Below, in pieces: positions 26,945-36,365 of a DNA stretch of 64,000 nucleotides (position 1 is the stretch's first letter; each line of letters starts with the position of its first letter). The DNA comes from SpSt-333 sp964371615. GTDB lineage: Bacteria > Bacteroidota > Ignavibacteria > UBA10030 > UBA8401. Under the pieces are notes generated by a model, which was given only the letters and a program-made list of their open reading frames with translations, did not search any database and had not been told where the DNA came from. The position numbers were made by a program, and so were the translations under genes. The stretch spans positions 1,240,001 to 1,304,000 of the forward strand of contig CAYJMS010000001.1 in assembly GCA_964371615.1 (NCBI GenBank), in the 5' to 3' direction.

Positions 26945-28453
26945 ATGGAGATCAAGATCGAAGAATGGACGGGAGATCACTATCGACGCCTGTTGGATAA
27001 CCTCTTGGAGGGATTTCAGATTATCGACAGGCAATGGCGGTACGTGTATTTGAATAAGGCCGCCATTACACACAGCCGACAGACACCGGAAGATCTCATC
27101 GGGAAGACAATGATGGAGTGCTATCCGGATATCGAAAACACAGATCTTTTTCTAATGCTTCAGACATGCATCGAAGAACAATCGGCTCGAACGATAGAGA
27201 ACAATTTTAAGTATCCAGACGGATCTTCCGGATGGTTCGAACTTCACATTGAGCCGTTTCCGGAAGGCCTGGTTATCCTTTCGTTCGATATTACCGAGAG
27301 AAAACATCTTGAAGAACAAAACCTTCGCCTGCAACGAATGGAAACTGTGGGTTCGCTTGCCGGCGGGATTGTTCATGATATGAATAATATCCTCGGTCCG
27401 ATCATGCTGTCGCTTGCAGTGTTGCGAAGGAGGTTAGCAGATACCGGCGATCAGAAGTTTATAGACGTGTTAGAGACGAATTCTAAGCGAGCGGCAGATC
27501 TGGTCAAACAAATTCTCACATTTGCCCGGGGCGCTACACAAAACCGGTCACCTGTTCGCCCATCCCTTATGATCGATGAGGTTATGAAGCTGCTGAAGCC
27601 GACATTCCCATCAAATATTGCCTTCAGGGTATCCATACAACCGAACCTCTGGATGATTTCAGCCGATGCCGTGCAAATCCATCAGGTGCTGACCAATTTA
27701 GCAGTTAATGCAAGAGATGCAATGGTTGGTGGAGGAACCTTATCAATTGAAGTTGAAAACGTAACGCTAGACGAACGCCATGCCCGCATGTTTCCGGGAA
27801 AACCGGGTATTTATGTCCTGTTCCGTATATCCGATACAGGGTCAGGAATACCTCCTGAGAACTTGAAAAAAATATTCGATCCATTTTTCACAACCAAAGA
27901 ACTTGGTAAGGGGACAGGATTAGGGCTTTCAACCGTTGCATCCATAGTAAAAGGACACCAGGGGATCATCGACGTGTCTAGCGACGTCGGCACCGGAACA
28001 CAATTTCGATTTTATATTCCGGCAATCACTTCCGAAAAAGAATTGATGACACATCATGACATCATTAAAGCAATTCACGGAAATGGAGAACTAATCCTGG
28101 TGGTAGATGACGATGCGATCATCCGCGAAATTGCATCGGTCACATTGGAGACCGGCGGTTATAGTGTTATTAATGCCGCCGACGGCACCGAAGCTCTTGC
28201 ATTATATACAAATCGACAAAATGACATTAAGTTAGTCCTCACCGATATGGATATGCCGGTGATGGATGGCGCTACACTGGCAAGGTTTTTACGAAAGCTC
28301 AATTCCAGCGTGTCAATAGTTGGATCCAGCGGAACCTCCGTTCGACCAACGTTGAAGGAGTTGGAATCATTTGGTATGAATGCTTTTCTTCCAAAACCTT
28401 ATACATCTGAGATTCTACTGCGGATGATTTATGATACACTCAATCGGAAGTGA
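26945..28453 (+). CDS. Hybrid PAS-histidine kinase-receiver protein
   Basis: A 502-residue cytoplasmic sensor kinase with no membrane span. Residues 10-120 form a PAS domain. The HisKA domain has the phospho-accepting His144 in G-G-I-V-H-D-M-N-N-I. The ATPase domain shows N-box N-L-A-V-N-A-R-D-A-M (251-260), G1 D-T-G-S-G-I (297-302) and G2 G-K-G-T-G-L-G-L. The C-terminal receiver has the acidic pair in V-V-D-D-D, the phospho-acceptor Asp434 in L-T-D-M-D-M-P and Lys484 in L-P-K-P. No partner regulator lies next to it; the cassette array begins about 500 bases downstream. Confidence 0.93.
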   Translation: MEIKIEEWTGDHYRRLLDNLLEGFQIIDRQWRYVYLNKAAITHSRQTPEDLIGKTMMECYPDIENTDLFLMLQTCIEEQSARTIENNFKYPDGSSGWFELHIEPFPEGLVILSFDITERKHLEEQNLRLQRMETVGSLAGGIVHDMNNILGPIMLSLAVLRRRLADTGDQKFIDVLETNSKRAADLVKQILTFARGATQNRSPVRPSLMIDEVMKLLKPTFPSNIAFRVSIQPNLWMISADAVQIHQVLTNLAVNARDAMVGGGTLSIEVENVTLDERHARMFPGKPGIYVLFRISDTGSGIPPENLKKIFDPFFTTKELGKGTGLGLSTVASIVKGHQGIIDVSSDVGTGTQFRFYIPAITSEKELMTHHDIIKAIHGNGELILVVDDDAIIREIASVTLETGGYSVINAADGTEALALYTNRQNDIKLVLTDMDMPVMDGATLARFLRKLNSSVSIVGSSGTSVRPTLKELESFGMNAFLPKPYTSEILLRMIYDTLNRK

Positions 28454-28950
28454 TATCATTTAATCCGAAAATATTCATTCAATGGCAAGAGAGCAAATGG
28501 AATGGTCATAGAGAATATTTGCAAAAAGAGAATGGGATAATATTGTCCTAAATCAACAAATTTATCTATTACATGAGGTAAAATAGACCACCGGCACCAG
28601 AATCATTTTTTCATCTTCGGCTTGCCAACCTGCCTGCCAGCAAACACGTGCCTGAAGCAGGAAAAATAAAGTAAGCATTGGCACATAACATGGGGGTCGG
28701 TCACAGGTTATTTTGAAGAAAAAATATTTTATATTAATAATCGTGTCCGCCAGGGGCAATTTTAGGGTATATATAAGGTATAAAGGCGAATCAGGCTAAT
28801 TTGTAAGTGGATGGAACTGTCCTTTTTGAACGGATTAATGGTTGATGATACAATAGAAATCCGATACATTCCAATACATCTTAGGCTGTCTGACACAGCC
28901 TATCACTCTTATAACTCACATATTCCGGACTTACACAGTCTAATAACTAG
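28454..28950. other. Leader region before the cassette array, possible attI-like edge
   Basis: No gene is seen. It includes a GC-richer patch near 28600-28670 (CCTGCCTGCCAGC-type sequence, resembling short palindromic repeats elsewhere in the window) and an 8-bp hairpin TAGGCTGT / ACAGCCTA at 28882-28902. The sequence ends with ACTAG/TTAGGTGG, the first cassette boundary (28950/28951). The last 70 bases occupy the place of an integron attI site, but no integron integrase gene is present in this window. Confidence 0.4.
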
Positions 28951-28986
28951 TTAGGTGGTTGTAAATTATGTGGAAGGATAATTAAA

Positions 28987-29565
28987 ATGTCTAAATATAT
29001 AGTAATAGTAGTCATTTTATTTGGTTCAGAATTGTTTTCACAAGAACAATACAAATCCGGATCTCCTGAATGGGTAACTCAACAAAATTATATTGCATTG
29101 AAGACTAAAAATTATGAAGCAATATGTAATTATACGCCTAAAGATGAAATGGATAAATACAAAGAAGCTTTTATAGAAGCATTTAAAGATGACTCGATAA
29201 ACGATCTTTATAAAGGAATATTTCCATCAGTTATGGATTATGATAGTTTTGTTAATTTACCATCGATTGAAATCTATAAATTATGGATAAAGTATTTTCT
29301 TAACCAAGATGCTGATGTTATAAAGACCATGCTTAATTCGAATTATAAAGTCCTGGGTCATGTTCAAGAAGGAGACTCGCTAGCTCATGTTGTAGTAAGA
29401 GTTGAAATGTTTTCACCTTACTTTGGTAATGAAAGTATTGTGAGTGTATTAACATTAAAAAAGGAAGACAATAGATGGAAGCCAGAGACTCAAAATGATA
29501 TAAAATCTAGTGTCTTTCGTGCCATTGACATGCTGAAGTACCAATACAGATCAGACCATAATTGA
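28987..29565 (+). CDS. Cassette 1: secreted protein, unknown
   Basis: A 192-residue protein with a signal peptide (residues 1-18, ending L-F-S-Q), so periplasmic or exported. The mature part is helical and acidic with a few conserved-looking aromatic residues; no catalytic motif is recognised. The gene starts 36 bases into the first cassette and ends 12 bases before the attC-like site, typical cassette packing. Confidence 0.6.
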   Translation: MSKYIVIVVILFGSELFSQEQYKSGSPEWVTQQNYIALKTKNYEAICNYTPKDEMDKYKEAFIEAFKDDSINDLYKGIFPSVMDYDSFVNLPSIEIYKLWIKYFLNQDADVIKTMLNSNYKVLGHVQEGDSLAHVVVRVEMFSPYFGNESIVSVLTLKKEDNRWKPETQNDIKSSVFRAIDMLKYQYRSDHN

Positions 29566-29577
29566 ATTTTATTTAAA

Positions 29578-29765
29578 CAACCACCTGACACGTCACTCAA
29601 GCGGACGTGAAGGGACGGGCGGCGAATCAAGCGCGCGAAACGAGTGTAGCGAAAAGTCTAAATTGCAACGCAGTCACATAAAATAAATCAATAGTTCAGC
29701 ACGCGCGACGGCAGACGGGAACTGAAAGATTCTACCGCACGCCGCTTAGTTCCAGTCCGTTAGGG
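29578..29765 (+). other. attC-like site 1
   Basis: Left end CAACCACCTGAC (29578-29589), right end CCGTTAGGG with the expected cut at 29759/29760. The inner arms pair as attC arms do: ACTCAAGCGGACGTG on the left is complementary to CACGCCGCTTAGT on the right with two unpaired bases (C and A), as expected for extrahelical bases. About 188 bases, within the long attC size range. Confidence 0.75.
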
Positions 29766-29780
29766 TGTGAAAAATAGCAT

Positions 29781-30398
29781 ATGCAAAAGTCAAAATACAT
29801 TCATATTTGTTTGCTCTTCCTTATTTCTTGTGATCAACAGTGTCCTCGGCAATATATTTATGAAGAATATCTAATTTATTCACTATTGATTGATTCATTG
29901 TATTCTAATTCGTCCACGAAAGTATTTGTTTTAATGGACAGCACATTTGATTATTCTCCGATAGCATTAAATGGATTATACAAAAAGAAGGATGGTTCAT
30001 TTGTGGCGTATGATGAGTTATATAAATTAAATGGTTCTTGCGTTGAATGGGATTCATCAGAAACAGACGAGATGCGCAATAACTTTTGGGAAAAAAATAA
30101 AATTAAATGCAGAATATTTAAAGATTCAATTAAATGTTCTCTGAAACCTATCCAACTAAGAACGGATTCTCTAAAATCAGTATTTAAAACCGGCTGGCAA
30201 TTATTTTATGAATTATTCCCTACTTCAAATGGGTTTATTGAATTATCAAGAGTTGGTTTTAACAAAAACAAAAATCAGGCAATAGTTTATGTAGGGAAGT
30301 CAACTGGTCAACTTAATGGAGTAGGACTATTCGTGTTTTTATGCAAAGAAAAAGGTTTCTGGGTGATAAAGAGTAAAACGGAAGTTTGGGTTTCATAA
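29781..30398 (+). CDS. Cassette 2: lipoprotein, unknown
   Basis: A 205-residue protein with a signal ending L-I-S-C, so a predicted lipoprotein. The C-terminal half has a beta-rich, ketosteroid-isomerase-like look (V-G-F-N-K-N-K-N-Q-A-I-V-Y-V then G-F-W-V-I-K-S-K-T-E-V-W-V), common in proteins of this type, but I cannot assign a family. It ends three bases before the attC-like site. Confidence 0.6.
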   Translation: MQKSKYIHICLLFLISCDQQCPRQYIYEEYLIYSLLIDSLYSNSSTKVFVLMDSTFDYSPIALNGLYKKKDGSFVAYDELYKLNGSCVEWDSSETDEMRNNFWEKNKIKCRIFKDSIKCSLKPIQLRTDSLKSVFKTGWQLFYELFPTSNGFIELSRVGFNKNKNQAIVYVGKSTGQLNGVGLFVFLCKEKGFWVIKSKTEVWVS

Positions 30399-30400
30399 TC

Positions 30401-30568
30401 TCACACCCTAACCAGCAGCTCAAACTGACGTGCGAACCGCGCCGCGCTTATACTGGAATTGTTGTGTTCTCAACTTACAACTTACGATCCGAAACATCAT
30501 TTTAAATCTAACAACGAAATCCAGCGCGCTGGAGCGTTTGCACGCAGGTTAGTTCCAGTCCGTTAGGC
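30401..30568 (+). other. attC-like site 2
   Basis: Left end TCACACCCTAAC (30401-30412), an exact reverse complement of the 12 bases at this cassette's start junction. The left arm CTCAAACTGACGTGCGAAC pairs with the right arm near 30533-30551 apart from a few unpaired bases. Right end CAGTCCGTTAGGC, cut at 30562/30563. The right half also carries the CTGGA ... TTCCAG inverted motif. Confidence 0.75.
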
Positions 30569-30593
30569 GGCTTGATTTTGAAACCACAATGAT

Positions 30594-31826
30594 ATGAATA
30601 GACAGACAGCATTGACATTAATGCTCTTTCGAATATTATTTATCGAATTCTCATTATCACAAAATGATACGTTGGTTTCTTATGATGTGAGAACAAAAAT
30701 AATTGAAGATGTAAAAAATATCCAATTCGACACCACAAAAAAATTCGAAAATACGATGTGGAATGTCGGAACCTTAAATGGATATAGTGAGCTAAGTTTA
30801 ATAAAACCAACTGAAGTATTTCCGGGTTCGGGATTTACCGATTATAGACCAGCTCAACAACTGTTTTCAGTATCAAATTACCCGATTCGAACAGTAGTAA
30901 AACTCTTCAAATATAGAAACGGTATAATAAAACAAGAGGGTTCCGGAGTCATGGTCTCAAAAGATTTAGTATTAACTGCAATGCATTGCGTTTACTTCTA
31001 TAACGATTCAGACACCGTTGCAACTTTTAATGATAGCATGTTAGTCAAACCAGCATATGATAATGGAAAAGAAAATACATTGTGTGAGAAAAGTATTAGT
31101 GCTATGTACTATTTTCCCAAATCAAATTTTAAAAATATATTATCTCAGGACGTTGCCATAATTAAGTTACGAGAGCCAATTGGATTTAAAACTGGTTGGG
31201 TGGGAATATCATTTTATGAAGAAGATAGCAGCTTAAGAAATAAAGTGTTTCACAAATTTAGTTACCCTGGGACTGTTGATCCTTCTGATTCAACTCGTGT
31301 ATTTAATGGAGATACCCTGTATTACAATTATGGCATCCTTGATGTGATCGAGCAAGATGCATTCGGGTATAACATTAGTGGCATACCCGGTCAAAGTGGA
31401 AGTTCTCTTATTTATACAGACAATTTCTCATATTATTCCATTGGTGTTCAAAATTGGTCATTTCAATCAAGGCACTATCGATTTAGCAAGGGAATGTATT
31501 ATGCCTTTAGAGGAATAATAGAAAGCTCAACGAATTCAATCAAAGTACTTAATAATTCTTCTGTTGATTATTCGTTGTCGAATGCGTATCCGAATCCATT
31601 TAATCCGACAGCAACAATTCAATTTTCTGTTAGCAAGGATTCTTACGTAAATATCGAAGTCTTTGACATACTTGGTCGTAAAATTGAAACACTGTTAAGT
31701 GAAACAAAGATTAAAGGAAACTACAAAATAATGGTAAATGGGTTAGGATTGCCAAGCGGAATCTATTTTGTAAGAATGCAAGCTGGCGGTTTTAAGAAAA
31801 CAATTAAAATTCTTCTATCAAAATGA
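30594..31826 (+). CDS. Cassette 3: trypsin-like serine protease with T9SS sorting domain
   Basis: A 410-residue exported protease. A signal peptide is followed by a chymotrypsin-fold domain with the full triad: His131 in L-T-A-M-H-C, Asp186 in Q-D-V-A-I-I-K-L, Ser268 in G-Q-S-G-S-S. Residues about 325-410 form a Por-type (type IX) secretion tail with Y-P-N-P-F-N-P, F-D-I-L-G-R and P-S-G-I-Y-F. It is expected to be secreted and attached at the cell surface. Such a tail is useful only in a host with a type IX secretion system, so the cassette was probably acquired within this phylum. Catalytic residues are intact. Confidence 0.88.
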   Translation: MNRQTALTLMLFRILFIEFSLSQNDTLVSYDVRTKIIEDVKNIQFDTTKKFENTMWNVGTLNGYSELSLIKPTEVFPGSGFTDYRPAQQLFSVSNYPIRTVVKLFKYRNGIIKQEGSGVMVSKDLVLTAMHCVYFYNDSDTVATFNDSMLVKPAYDNGKENTLCEKSISAMYYFPKSNFKNILSQDVAIIKLREPIGFKTGWVGISFYEEDSSLRNKVFHKFSYPGTVDPSDSTRVFNGDTLYYNYGILDVIEQDAFGYNISGIPGQSGSSLIYTDNFSYYSIGVQNWSFQSRHYRFSKGMYYAFRGIIESSTNSIKVLNNSSVDYSLSNAYPNPFNPTATIQFSVSKDSYVNIEVFDILGRKIETLLSETKIKGNYKIMVNGLGLPSGIYFVRMQAGGFKKTIKILLSK

Positions 31827-31827
31827 G

Positions 31828-32041
31828 AGCCGCCTATCCAGTCGCTCAAGCTGATCCCGCCAAAAAACGGTGGGACAGGCAGTGCAAACCGCCAACGCGC
31901 CGAGTTTGCGATTGTCAAGGAACGAACATGCAACCCCTTTTATGAGGCAGGATATTAAAATTAAAAAGTAAACCCAACGCGCTGGAACGCCTGCCTGCCG
32001 ACAGGAAGGTTGCAACGCAAATTATCTCCAGTCCGTTAGTG
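31828..32041 (+). other. attC-like site 3
   Basis: Left end AGCCGCCTATC (31828-31838), matching the start of its cassette except for one base in the core (TATC for TAAC). Right end CTCCAGTCCGTTAGTG, cut at 32035/32036. The central part contains a GC-rich CTGCCTGCCGACAGG patch and the ACGCGCTGGAACG element shared with the other sites. Arm pairing is weaker than in sites 1 and 2. Confidence 0.65.
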
Positions 32042-32066
32042 TACCTTCAAAATAAGTGGAGGGATA

Positions 32067-32306
32067 ATGGAAATAGATGAAGAAAAATTGGACGAGGTTG
32101 TTTTGGCATTGTTGTACGTAACAAAATTCAAAGATGGTCCAAACACGAGATCGTGGAAATCTTATGCATGGTCGATACTCAATAGACTGCATGAAAAGGG
32201 ATTCATCGATAATCCAAAGAGTAAATCAAAATCTGTTGTGTTGTTTGAATCGACTGAAGTTGATGGCGAAAAACTGATCAAAAGATACTTTGCAAAGTCA
32301 CAATAA
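32067..32306 (+). CDS. Cassette 4: DUF6429-like protein
   Basis: A 79-residue protein beginning M-E-I-D-E-E-K-L-D-E-V-V-L-A-L-L-Y, with I-L-N-R-L-H-E-K-G-F-I and K-S-V-V-L-F-E-S-T; this is the pattern of DUF6429, a small wHTH-like family of unknown role often found in mobile elements. A GGAGG site precedes the ATG. The stop codon lies inside the left end of the following attC-like site, common for cassettes. Confidence 0.7.
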   Translation: MEIDEEKLDEVVLALLYVTKFKDGPNTRSWKSYAWSILNRLHEKGFIDNPKSKSKSVVLFESTEVDGEKLIKRYFAKSQ

Positions 32307-32422
32307 CAGGTTGCTCCAGCTGACGTGAACCATCGCAGCACTAACAAAGTCAACGAACTAACTAAAAACAGACTGCAAATGCGCTGAGCGGTTCATGCCG
32401 CTAAGATCCATGGTCGTTAGGC
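32301..32422 (+). other. attC-like site 4
   Basis: Shorter than its neighbours (about 122 bases). Left core CAATAAC (32301-32307) overlaps the stop codon of the gene. The left arm CAGCTGACGTGAACC pairs in part with the right arm GGTTCATGCCGCTAAG. Right end GGTCGTTAGGC, cut at 32416/32417. The right arm sequence (GATCCATGG before CGTTAG) departs from the TTCCAGTC version of the other sites, so this cassette may have a different origin. Confidence 0.6.
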
Positions 32423-32484
32423 GTATTAGCACACGAAGTAAAAAAATAACGGCACGTCATATCATTAATTGACTACGAGTATTT

Positions 32485-33621
32485 ATGCCATTAAGAAGAA
32501 TCCTTTGCCTATTCATGATTGGGTGCAGCAGTCTTTTTTCGCAATCATCTCATGTTGACTTATACGTGAATCCTGACATTGACACTTCTAATGCCGAGAT
32601 CGCTCAAGTCATTCACCTTTGGACAAATTATTTAAACTCGAATCCCGATAGCATACCGGACAACCCTTACTGGCTTTCTGCGGAAAAACAACGGTACAAA
32701 AAATATGATTTCCTCAATAGTGTTTATTTCAATCCTAGCCTGTACTACTTCCTTGCTTACTACAAACCCACTGTCATGAGTGTGTCGCAGATAGACAGCG
32801 AATATGTTATTCGTACATTGTTTGCCAAGCAAACGGACTCTCATTTTTCTCGTCCGTTCTGTATTGTCTGCATCAGGGCAACTAAGGAGAACGAGATGTT
32901 CCGACTTGGCAACGTCTTATCTGTCAACACGAAGTCCTGGGAAAAGGAAACTGTCGGTAGTATAACATTCATATTTCCCGCCAGCCATCATTTTAACAAG
33001 GATCTGGCAGAACGTATGAACTCATTTGTCGATTCCCTCACTACACTTTGGGACATGAAGGTTTTTCCGACTGAATTCTATCTTACAGACGATTTGAGCG
33101 ATATTATGGAAATACTGGGTTTCGACTACTACGTTGGAGAAAGTTACAATCGTGGTAAGGGAGGATTAACTGATGTCGCGAACCGTATCGTGTATGGTGC
33201 TGGACAGGATGAGTGGTATCCACACGAATTCGTCCATGTTTACATCAATCCACTTTTCCCTATGGCACACTATTATTTCCTCGAAGGTTATGCTGCTTTG
33301 CTCGGGGGATCTAAGGGTCATGATCTTTCATGGCATATGAAAAGAATGCAAAAACATCTTGAAGTTCATCCGAACATCGATTTGGATAGTCTCTTAACGT
33401 TTTCACGCTTCGATCCTTACACTGATCCCAAGTACGTTTTTGGCGGTTTACTTTGCAGATTGGCTCTTGAAAAAGGTGGACTGCCAACTCTCAAGCAACT
33501 CTTCTCTTTTGGAACTAACGACAATGATTTCTATAACGCTATTCAAACTGTTCTCGGCATAAAGCAGCAGGAACTCAACCAAGTCATCCGACAAAAGTTG
33601 GCTGAATATGACAAACAATGA
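32485..33621 (+). CDS. Cassette 5: secreted HEXXH metallopeptidase-like protein
   Basis: A 378-residue protein with a signal peptide (ending S-L-F-S-Q). In the C-terminal third is a zinc-binding motif H-E-F-V-H followed about 17 residues later by F-L-E-G-Y-A-A-L, which supplies a likely third ligand as in gluzincins (peptidase-MA-like). The N-terminal 200 residues are unassigned. Predicted exported zinc peptidase. The gene's own attC-like site is damaged by the IS110 remnant downstream. Confidence 0.7.
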   Translation: MPLRRILCLFMIGCSSLFSQSSHVDLYVNPDIDTSNAEIAQVIHLWTNYLNSNPDSIPDNPYWLSAEKQRYKKYDFLNSVYFNPSLYYFLAYYKPTVMSVSQIDSEYVIRTLFAKQTDSHFSRPFCIVCIRATKENEMFRLGNVLSVNTKSWEKETVGSITFIFPASHHFNKDLAERMNSFVDSLTTLWDMKVFPTEFYLTDDLSDIMEILGFDYYVGESYNRGKGGLTDVANRIVYGAGQDEWYPHEFVHVYINPLFPMAHYYFLEGYAALLGGSKGHDLSWHMKRMQKHLEVHPNIDLDSLLTFSRFDPYTDPKYVFGGLLCRLALEKGGLPTLKQLFSFGTNDNDFYNAIQTVLGIKQQELNQVIRQKLAEYDKQ

Positions 33622-33658
33622 ACTTGGTGAGTAAACGTTTTTCAACGTTTGAGTTCTT

Positions 33659-34021
33659 TTATTCTTTGTTCTCCAGGCCTCGGGCGAGTTTTCGGGAATC
33701 GATCGGATCACTCTTGTTTGTTTTTTCCTTATCGGAAGTAGGAACATCTGCCGGGTTGGCAATGATGAAATCGATATTATGTTCTTTGAATACCCTTAAT
33801 GCCCAGAATCCGCAGAATCCTGCTTCATACACAATATGGTAGATTCCGCAGGGATAATTCTTGTGGAGTTAGGCGAGCAATTCCAATGGAGCGGGGTTCA
33901 TTGAAAAAGTTTTCAATTCAATGCCGCCGGTGCGAATCGTCACTTTCCAATTCTTTAGATGCGTATCGACACCGATAAAGAAGTGATCGTTAGAGAATGA
34001 TAGTTCGCGCGAATTATCCAT
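33659..34021 (-). pseudogene. IS110-family transposase, 5' fragment (copy 1)
   Basis: Translating the minus strand from the ATG at 34021 (AAGGAG before it) gives about 120 residues of an IS110-type DEDD transposase: F-F-I-G-V-D-T-H-L-K-N-W, Y-E-A-G-F-C-G-F-W-A-L, I-A-N-P-A-D-V-P-T and K-S-D-P-I-D-S-R-K-L-A-R. The acidic residues are present, but a TAA interrupts after L-E-L-L-A, and the rest of the gene, including the C-terminal Ser domain, is missing. The IS end runs to about 34076 and directly abuts the surviving attC arm. Dead remnant. Confidence 0.82.
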
Positions 34022-34076
34022 TGAAAAGTCTCCTTATGTTTTAATATTGGAAATGTAGACTTTTTAAACATAACTT

Positions 34077-34222
34077 CTGACGATGCAACCGTCGACGCTC
34101 TTAAGTTTTTAAGTTTCGTTTCATCAAAATACAACATACATTACGAAAGCAAAATTTAAATCTAAAAACTTTATCCCGCGCTCTGGAACGTTGCAACGCA
34201 GTTTAGTTCCAGTCCGTTAGGC
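34077..34222 (+). other. attC-like site 5, left end replaced by IS remnant
   Basis: From CTGACGATGCAACCG (34077-34091) rightwards this matches the left inner arm and right half of the other sites (compare GACGTTGCAACCG in site 7). Right end TTAGTTCCAGTCCGTTAGGC, cut at 34216/34217. The outer left core expected after gene 5 is not found; the IS110 fragment takes its place. Confidence 0.65.
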
Positions 34223-34244
34223 GGCGCAAAAAGGAGGATCCAAT

Positions 34245-35762
34245 ATGACAAAAACTTTCAATCTGTTTCTGTGTTTCAGCGCCTGCTTGCTAATTGGATG
34301 TTCGAGGAAACAATCAATCTCTCCCGTTACTCCGGAACGACACAACTCTTCGCCTCAGATAAGATGGATCGACATTTCTCCATCATCACCAACACCGGGT
34401 AGTGAAGTTCAGCTCACGTGTTACGCCACAGATCCTGACAATGATTCCTTATCTTACACTTGGTCGGTCTCAATTGGGACAATCACAAATCCCAATTCTA
34501 ACACGACGAAGTGGCAAATTCCGTCCGATGCCGTTCCAAACCAGCATTACAGCGTCAAACTTATCGTCTCTGATTCAAGATTGGCGACAGATTCCTCCCG
34601 TCAGATTGTGATCGCTTTCGCTCAAGGATATGACCCAAGATTAAAATGGAAGTATAATACGGGTAAATTCGTTTATTATTCATCACCAGCTATTGGAAGT
34701 GATGGAACAATATATGTTGGAAACGGAATTTCAGGAGGGGGCACAGGTTTATTTGCGATAAATCCAGATGGAAATCAAAAATGGATATTCCCTATGTCCA
34801 ATCCAGTATTCACACCTTCAATCGCTTCAGATGGGATAATTTATGTTCAAGATTTTACGAGTACTCTATATGCAATAAATTCTAATGGTACAGAAAGATG
34901 GAAATACATACTAAACAGTACCACTGGTATTGGACAGACTTCTCCAGCCATTGACCTTGATGGCACTATATATATCTGCGCCTCTGGAATATATGCGATA
35001 AAACCTGATGGTTCTCTTAAGTGGCACTACAATGATCCATTTATGCCTGCTGCAAATATAAGAACTTCTCCGTCGTTAAGCCCAGATAGTTGTATTATTA
35101 TTGCCACCAGTGATAGACCTATCTCCATTTGGAAACTAAATTCCAATGGCAGCCGTGTATGGAAATGCAATTTACCTGAAGGAGATTTTATATTTTCCTC
35201 ACCTGGTATTGCTTCTGACGGAACTATTTATGTAGGTGCTGAAACTCAGGCGGGCGGAGATAAAAGTTTTCTTTACGCAATCAGACCTGATTCAACATTA
35301 AAATGGAAATACACAATTACTGGAGGTCGCCCAATTCGCTCTTCTCCTTCAATTGATGCAAACGGCACAATATACATTGGAACAAAAGCGGGTTCTTCTC
35401 CAAGCGCTCAACTTCTTGCGTTGAATCCTGATGGTACTTTAAAGTGGAGTTATACCATTCAACAGATTCACGGGGCCGATGATATTTATTGTTCTCCAAC
35501 AATAGGAAGTGATTGGGTAATATATTTTGGTGCAGAGAATGGATTGCTGCACGCTTTAAACCCAGATGGTACTTTAAATTGGACTTTCGACACAAACAAC
35601 GGAATGAATTGGTCATCACCAGCTATTGCAAATGATGGTACAATATACTTTGGATGCGGTGATGGCAATCTATATGCTTTGAAGTCAAACAGTCTAGGAT
35701 TAGGAAATTCTCATTGGCCAAAGTTTAGATACAATAACCAGAATACTGGCAGAACATATTAA
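34245..35762 (+). CDS. Cassette 6: lipoprotein with PKD-like domain and PQQ-type beta-propeller
   Basis: A 505-residue lipoprotein (signal ending L-I-G-C). Residues about 40-125 resemble a PKD/Ig-like domain (C-Y-A-T-D-P-D-N-D-S-L-S-Y-T-W). The rest is a beta-propeller of about eight repeats of S-S-P-A-I ... D-G-T-I-Y-V-G ... L-Y-A-I-N-P-D-G-T-L-K-W, as in PQQ-like/BamB-type domains. No catalytic calcium or quinone site is evident, so structural or binding function is more likely. A GGAGG site precedes the ATG. Confidence 0.8.
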   Translation: MTKTFNLFLCFSACLLIGCSRKQSISPVTPERHNSSPQIRWIDISPSSPTPGSEVQLTCYATDPDNDSLSYTWSVSIGTITNPNSNTTKWQIPSDAVPNQHYSVKLIVSDSRLATDSSRQIVIAFAQGYDPRLKWKYNTGKFVYYSSPAIGSDGTIYVGNGISGGGTGLFAINPDGNQKWIFPMSNPVFTPSIASDGIIYVQDFTSTLYAINSNGTERWKYILNSTTGIGQTSPAIDLDGTIYICASGIYAIKPDGSLKWHYNDPFMPAANIRTSPSLSPDSCIIIATSDRPISIWKLNSNGSRVWKCNLPEGDFIFSSPGIASDGTIYVGAETQAGGDKSFLYAIRPDSTLKWKYTITGGRPIRSSPSIDANGTIYIGTKAGSSPSAQLLALNPDGTLKWSYTIQQIHGADDIYCSPTIGSDWVIYFGAENGLLHALNPDGTLNWTFDTNNGMNWSSPAIANDGTIYFGCGDGNLYALKSNSLGLGNSHWPKFRYNNQNTGRTY

Positions 35763-35937
35763 GAACATTATGCCAGCTACGAACTTTATGTTTACAACAA
35801 TATTGTTTTGCCGGATGACCATGTTTATAAAACTAGTGTGCACTTTATTTACGTTCGTGCAATCCGACTGGCAATGCAAGTGCAATATACTTTTATCGTC
35901 TTCAAACAATGGATTATGTCTCAACTAAGAAATGTGT

Positions 35938-36079
35938 ATTCAAATGGAGCGGGGTTCATTGAAAATGTTTTCAATTCAATGCCGCTGATGCGAATCGTCA
36001 CTTTCCAATTCTTAAGATGAGTATCGACACCGATATATAAGTGATCATTAGAGAATGATAGTGCGCGCGAAGTATCCAT
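35938..36079 (-). pseudogene. IS110-family transposase, 5' fragment (copy 2)
   Basis: The minus strand from the ATG at 36079 gives about 47 residues closely similar to copy 1 (M-D-T-S-R-A-L-S-F-S-N-D-H-L-Y-I-G-V-D-T-H-L-K-N-W) without internal stops, then the similarity ends near 35940. The upstream IS end (36080-36134) also matches copy 1 closely and stops at the same short motif, AACTTCTGACG, where attC sequence begins. The 175 bases between gene 6 and this fragment (35763-35937) show nothing recognisable. Confidence 0.78.
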
Positions 36080-36134
36080 TGAAAAGTCTTCTTGTGTTGT
36101 GATGTTGGAAAGGTAGACTTATTAAACATAACTT

Positions 36135-36291
36135 CTGACGGAACTAGCCGAGCATGAATTTCGCGCGCGATAGAAGAGTATCAAATAACAAACCAACAAC
36201 ATCGTACCACTTTCACCAACACATCAGGCCTCGCGCGCCGCGCTACAAGATCCAAATTCACGTCGCCGCAGCTTAGCTCGGTTCGTTAGAA
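36135..36291 (+). other. attC-like site 6, left end replaced by IS remnant
   Basis: Right part of an attC-like site: CTGACGGAACTAGCCGAGC (36135-36153) pairs with GCTTAGCTCGGTTCGTTAG at the right end; cut at 36285/36286. The right arm (AGCTCGGTTCG) is a variant of the AGTTCCAGTCCG block of the other sites, with compensating changes on the left, which supports selection for pairing rather than for sequence. Confidence 0.65.
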
Positions 36292-36365
36292 TACACAAAA
36301 TGCTATAGTGTAATATCTAAGAATAGGGTGTAATTTTTAAGCACAAAGTGAAAGGGATTCAGATC